DNA from: Manis javanica
Taxonomy: Eukaryota; Chordata; Mammalia; Pholidota; Manidae
Direction: 5' to 3'
Assembly: GCF_040802235.1 (NCBI RefSeq)
Contig: NC_133170.1
Span: forward strand, 7,765,001 to 7,829,000
Length of the DNA stretch: 64,000 nucleotides
Made by a program: the position numbers and the translations under genes
Part shown: piece after piece, positions 59,671-64,000 of the stretch
How the letters are laid out: each line of letters opens with the position of its first letter
How positions within the stretch are numbered: position 1 is the first letter of the stretch
The notes under the pieces: generated by a model
The model's input: only the letters and a program-made list of their open reading frames with translations
Database searches by the model: none
What the model was told of the DNA's origin: nothing

Positions 59671-62544
59671 TAAGCATGGTGCTTTTACTTAAAATGAGTG
59701 AATTTTCTACCTTTGTGGGCAAGATAGTGGTTAGATTTTCCACCTCAGTGGGTCTTAAATGTTTGTCTTGCATCTGTCTGCATATAGACATGCAAATCAA
59801 AAAACTAAGACATGTTTAGGACTAGAGAACAGTTTGACACTTTCGTGAAATTGTGAGGTAATTAAATTCAAGGGATTTAGGATGCATATAAATATTTTGA
59901 CCTTCGCTGATGGAATACTGAGCAGATTAGACTCCTGAGGTGAGATTTTGAACTTTTATTTCACACATCTGATCCTATGAGTAGGGGACATGTGTCTCAG
60001 ATCATTATTAATAGCCTATCAGCTTTGTAAGAAACTTAGTGAGCTAGTGAAGTGAGATTTGCAAATGAGAAAAAAATCTGTTGAAAACTTGTGCTAGTGA
60101 TGAATAACTGGGTTCTCTTGTGATACCCCCTCCCCACTTTACACACCTCTCCATTGACTGAAGTCATATGAGTCAGTTTCAATCTGCGCTGCTGCTTTCA
60201 AAAACGACATAACTAAATGAAAGGTGAGTATGGTGAACTAATAGGTCTATACTGAAAATACAAGCATCAGTTAAAGGCTAAATTTGAAGAGTCATAATAA
60301 TCAATCCCCTCCTTAATGCAGGTGTGAGCCTCATGATGCATCCATGTTAAGAACACAAACCACCTCATGGGAAGTAGACACAAACTAAGATCTTATTTTA
60401 AAGAGACTTTGCAAATTCTTTAATTGCAGCTGATCATTTTTACTCACTTCTTTTGCTATGTTCAATGATAATCTGGGCCACATTTTGCTATGCAATTATC
60501 TCTCTTCTTCAATAGTATAAATACTTCAGCCCTGAGGTGCTGTTCTCAGATGGCTACATCCCGGCAACTGTGTGACTTATTTGGGGGAAGTAGGCTCAGG
60601 ATGGTGGTGGAGCCACAAAAGTATTGTTAACTCTCAGGCTGTGTTTTATAAAGACACTGACCAAACCAACCAGCATAATTACTGTTAAAATAATTTATTA
60701 TTAAGTGGCTCTGTAACTGTTGACACACAGGATCCTGTCATTTAGATACAATAGCCAAATGATACCCTCTTCTGACCTTTGTCTCAAACACTCCCTGGCC
60801 TTTTCATAGCTCATCAGCTTCCTTTTAATGTAGTCAAGTGATGGTAGCTTTTGCTCAGACCCTCCCATAGTCCCCTGGGGTGATACTGAGCCGCAAACAG
60901 CTCAGTGAGTATGAAGGTCCTCCGGGAAAGAGGTGGGTGGGTGCTGCAGACAGCTGTCCTCCTGTGGAGAAGGAAATACTGTGCTGAGAAGGGTGAAAAA
61001 AGGGTGGTGTTTTGCTATAGGAATGATGGGAATGGTGGGAGATTATTAATTTTTTAAAAATTTTAAATAAAATTGAAAAATTATTTAAGAAAAAACTCTG
61101 TTATCAAGATTCTTAATTAAGAGCTGTGTGTGTTGGGATTTATTAATGTGCCTTTAACATTCTTTGGTAGGGTTGATTTGCCCAAGCTGGGCTTCCGAAT
61201 TCCTTTAAAGTAGCTTTTCCCAAATAGGGAACTTAAAAGAATAATATGTGGATGGAGAATTAGAGAAGAGTTTTTTATTCTCTCTTACTACTTCCTAACC
61301 GTAGTTGAGCGTAATTTTATTCTTTTGAACCAGACCAGATTATGTGGGAAAACATGAATTAGTTTGATGTGTTCATCTGAAAGCTTACTGAATCTGCTTT
61401 GGGTCTTGAGCTGAACTAAGCGCTGAAACGGATCATTTCAATCAAGTGTGCCTTGCATTCATTCAGAGTTTAGCCCTGAAAGCTTCTTCCAAATAAATCA
61501 CATGCAAAGGAGGCAAAATTCATTTTAATTTATGGATAGCAGTTGGTAGAGCTCCTGACTGCTGACAGCCTCTGGTTCGTTCTGCTTAAGCTTGACTGGG
61601 GACCAGTGCTTGGCAATCTTCGATCCCCCTGTGAACCTCAGCCAGTGGCTGATAACTTCTTTCCTTTCTCAGCACCATCAAGCGCGGGCATCCGCTTTCC
61701 AAGTAGATGCCCAGGGACATATGTTGAGAGAGGAAACTCTTGGAATGTAGGCATCGCTGGTTGGCATGCAGTTCTGTAGTGCTAAGTAGACTCTTAGAAG
61801 CGTATCCCAGGCTGCATGTCTTCCATCAGCTCTGCAGTCGCCCTGTGGGATACTCAGCCTCTGTCCTGGGGTGGTTAAGAGGCTGGAGACTTCAGGGCCA
61901 CCAAGCATCTGTCCCTTCTTTGGCAGAACCCAGCTAGGCTCTTAGGGTGTCAAAGGGGTATCGCCGCTGATTTCTTTGCTCTTTTAGTTAATACTATTGT
62001 CATCCAGGTTCATGTTTTTTTTCCTCTTTCTCTTTTCTCATAATAGCCTGATGAGAAGTGGTGGAGTATTTGTCATAAAAGCTGTAGCAGTTCATCTTAA
62101 CATTGTAAATGCTCAGGGTGTGTACATAAATAATTCTTTCATGAGAACATTATTCTACGCCAGGCAGTAGATCATGGTTTCAGATAATTTGGTGGAACCT
62201 CCAGTTTGTTACTCTGAAAATTGTCTGCCACACCTTTTGATCTGGTTCTACGTTTTGTAGGTTGACTAAAAGAGAATTTAAAAAATACACATGCTTGAAA
62301 AAAAAATTTTTTTTTAAATTCAATAGGAGTTTGGAGGGACTGTTTGTCCAGCAGAAGGAAAAAAGAATTGTGGAAATACAAATGAGTTGGAAGTTCTCTT
62401 ATAATTCAGAAGCAAGCATCACGATTGTGATTTTCATCAATAGTGACATTGTAGGTGCTCCTGTAGCCCTCCGGGAGGGTGCATGTACCAGTGGTCAGGA
62501 ACCGTGTTTTTAAGTACAGCTTACAATTTTAATTCCACAAAAAC

Positions 62545-62765
62545 CTATGAGCTATACAGTGCACACAGCAGTAAGGAGCATGCGCTCATACCCCAGGGCC
62601 TCCGCTGCTCAGCAAGTAGATGGTCTTTGGCAAGTTACTTCAGTTCTCAGGGTCTCCGTTTCCTCACGTAGATGGCAGTAATGCGAGTACCTACTCCTGA
62701 GAATACTGTGAGGAACAAACGAGTTAACAGGGAAAGAGTGTAAAATAAATGGGAGTACTAGGATT
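62545..62765 (+). repeat. MIR SINE
   Basis: Sense MIR with 'tttggcaagttacttcagtt', 'gggtctccgtttcctcacgt' and 'gtgaggaacaaacgagttaa'. Close to full length. Confidence 0.85.
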
Positions 62766-63039
62766 TCCGTCCTTCCCCCCTATGCTTATTTTATGCCGAA
62801 GCCAGTATAGAAGAATTATTGTTGAGAAATATTTTCATGGTGTTCATTTTTCCTTTGCTGTTTTTATGAAAGTGGCCTAGTCTCGGTTTTACCTGTTTAT
62901 GATATTTAGTTATTTCCTGTTTTTTTCATGAGTTTACAGTATTAGAGGGAAGTGATGATAAAAGAAAACATTCTTGCAGCCATGGAGGAAAATTCGTTGA
63001 AGTCTGGCAGGATAATAGAATGCCTGTGTGTTGCCCTTA

Positions 63040-63370
63040 AAAATTAAACAACGAACTTTATCAAGCAGCAAATGAGTTTATTCAGGAATAGCAGAGGAAT
63101 TATAATTTGGGACATGCAAACTATGGCAATCTAGAAGCAAGTCCAGAGAACAAAGGAGGAGATTGTTGTTTTATAGAGAAAAGGAGGAAGTTTGGAAAGG
63201 TTGTTTTGCACAAATGTTCATTGGAGGAAAATGAGTTTGAAGTGGTGGTGGCCTCCCATTGGCTGAAGGTGAGGGCAGCTAGCTGTTGGGCCAAGAGGAA
63301 ATCTTCCTTCTTCCTGCTGAACTCTGCAAGCTTTGAATGAGGTTCCCTTTATTCATTTTCGTATGTGTTA
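63040..63370. mobile_element. Probable LTR-type repeat fragment
   Basis: The order 'gcaaatgagtttattcagga', 'gggacatgcaaactatggca', 'gttttatagagaaaaggagg', 'aaatgttcattggaggaaaa' and 'ggcctcccattggctgaagg' is familiar to me as a mid-copy mammalian repeat, most likely an LTR read in reverse. I assign neither family nor strand with confidence. Confidence 0.4.
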
Positions 63371-64000
63371 CCACTTGTTCTTAACTGATGAGTGCCATCC
63401 TCATTATAAGTCATCTCAAGAGATATGCTTTCTGAGACGAACAGTTGAACTTTTTTTTAGTTCAATATTTTTGATGTTGTTAGGATTACTAGTGAATAAA
63501 ATGTCACTTTAATAAACAAATCTTTATGTTGAAAATCAAATAATAAAGACTTAATTTTCTAGTGTTTGGGATAGATGATCTTATCATATAGGAAGAAGTG
63601 TTTCGTGCTATAGATTTATGAATTTTTAATGCTGTTCATATTATTCACACCATGATCTTTATTACGTGATATGTAATCTGGAAATGCATATTGATTTTGG
63701 AATCACCTTAAGCAGCAGTCTCTACAAGGAGCCTGGCATTAAAGATTTGCTCTTAACGATTTAAACTCCAAAAATATTGGTAAAGTGTTTAAAGGGAACA
63801 GAGGTATGGATTTTTAGGGGATGAAGGCAATTAATATATCATAATTTGGAAAAAAATATAAAACAACCCAAACCAAACAACCAGCCAAAGTTGGATGGAG
63901 GGGAGGAGTAATGTTTGTGTCATATGCTAAGAGCTAGTCATGCCCTCAGTATGTAATGAATGAACAACACATTTCAGCTTTTGAATGGTAGAGCTTTTAG

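Larger units (their letters stand above)
55325..64000 (+). other. TMTC1: TMTC1 intron 5 (runs off the window)
   Basis: At least 8,676 bp of intron. I searched the remaining sequence for the conserved next exon (starting FLTYSYLL in the human protein) and did not find it. Contents are listed separately; 55,350-56,070, 57,200-57,980, 58,870-59,545, 59,670-62,540 and 63,370-64,000 show nothing I can name. 55,350-55,720 is GC-rich and continues the composition of exon 5. Confidence 0.85.

Noticed and set aside
61530..61590. tRNA-like text: 'ggatagcagttggtagagct' followed by 'ctggttcgttctgc'
   Set aside because: A-box and B-box-like words have plausible spacing, but no anticodon stem or acceptor stem can be drawn. 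It is at best a tRNA-derived relic and probably chance.

Overview
This window is vertebrate, placental-mammal nuclear DNA. It holds the 5' part of one protein-coding gene, TMTC1, on the + strand, set in about 25 kb of upstream non-coding sequence and long repeat-bearing introns. The evidence is a large CpG island, GT-AG introns whose coding phases chain together, and mammalian interspersed repeats (MIR, L2, MER5A, L1 of several ages). The youngest L1 copies have a 3' UTR that I associate from memory with pangolins (Manis), and I see no lineage-specific young SINE (no Alu, B1, carnivore or ruminant SINE). Pangolin is therefore my best guess, but it is inference.

Layout. 1-25,660: upstream region without a recognisable gene. 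It contains a tandemly duplicated block of about 490 bp (about 1,112-1,600 and 3,730-4,205). Each copy carries the same 136-bp exon-like open segment on the minus strand, bounded by good splice-site matches. The region also has two young truncated L1s with target-site duplications (2,799-3,682 and 9,388-10,143), the second nested in an older L1, plus an older plus-strand L1 3' end (about 7,064-8,478), MIRs, an LTR (21,610-22,185) and much unassigned sequence. 25,675-27,220: CpG island with the TMTC1 promoter, 5' UTR and coding exon 1. 26,736-64,000: TMTC1 introns with coding exons 2 to 5.

TMTC1 coding exons are 26434-26735, 42291-42468, 48663-48736, 51598-51774 and 55121-55324. They total 935 nt and encode residues 1-311 plus two bases of codon 312. 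The rest of the gene (remaining membrane segments and the C-terminal TPR repeats) lies beyond the right edge. TMTC1 is an ER multi-pass membrane protein of the TMTC O-mannosyltransferase family that acts on cadherins and protocadherins.

Points of most interest are the duplicated exon-like pair with its steep divergence gradient; overlapping upstream ATGs and a GGC run just before the TMTC1 start; a TG-rich higher-order repeat starting about 50 bp after the exon 3 donor; a 126-bp L1 stub with a perfect 16-bp target duplication inside an LTR; and a weak exon 5 donor followed by an early in-frame stop. I found no CRISPR array, operon, RNA gene or intact mobile-element coding region.
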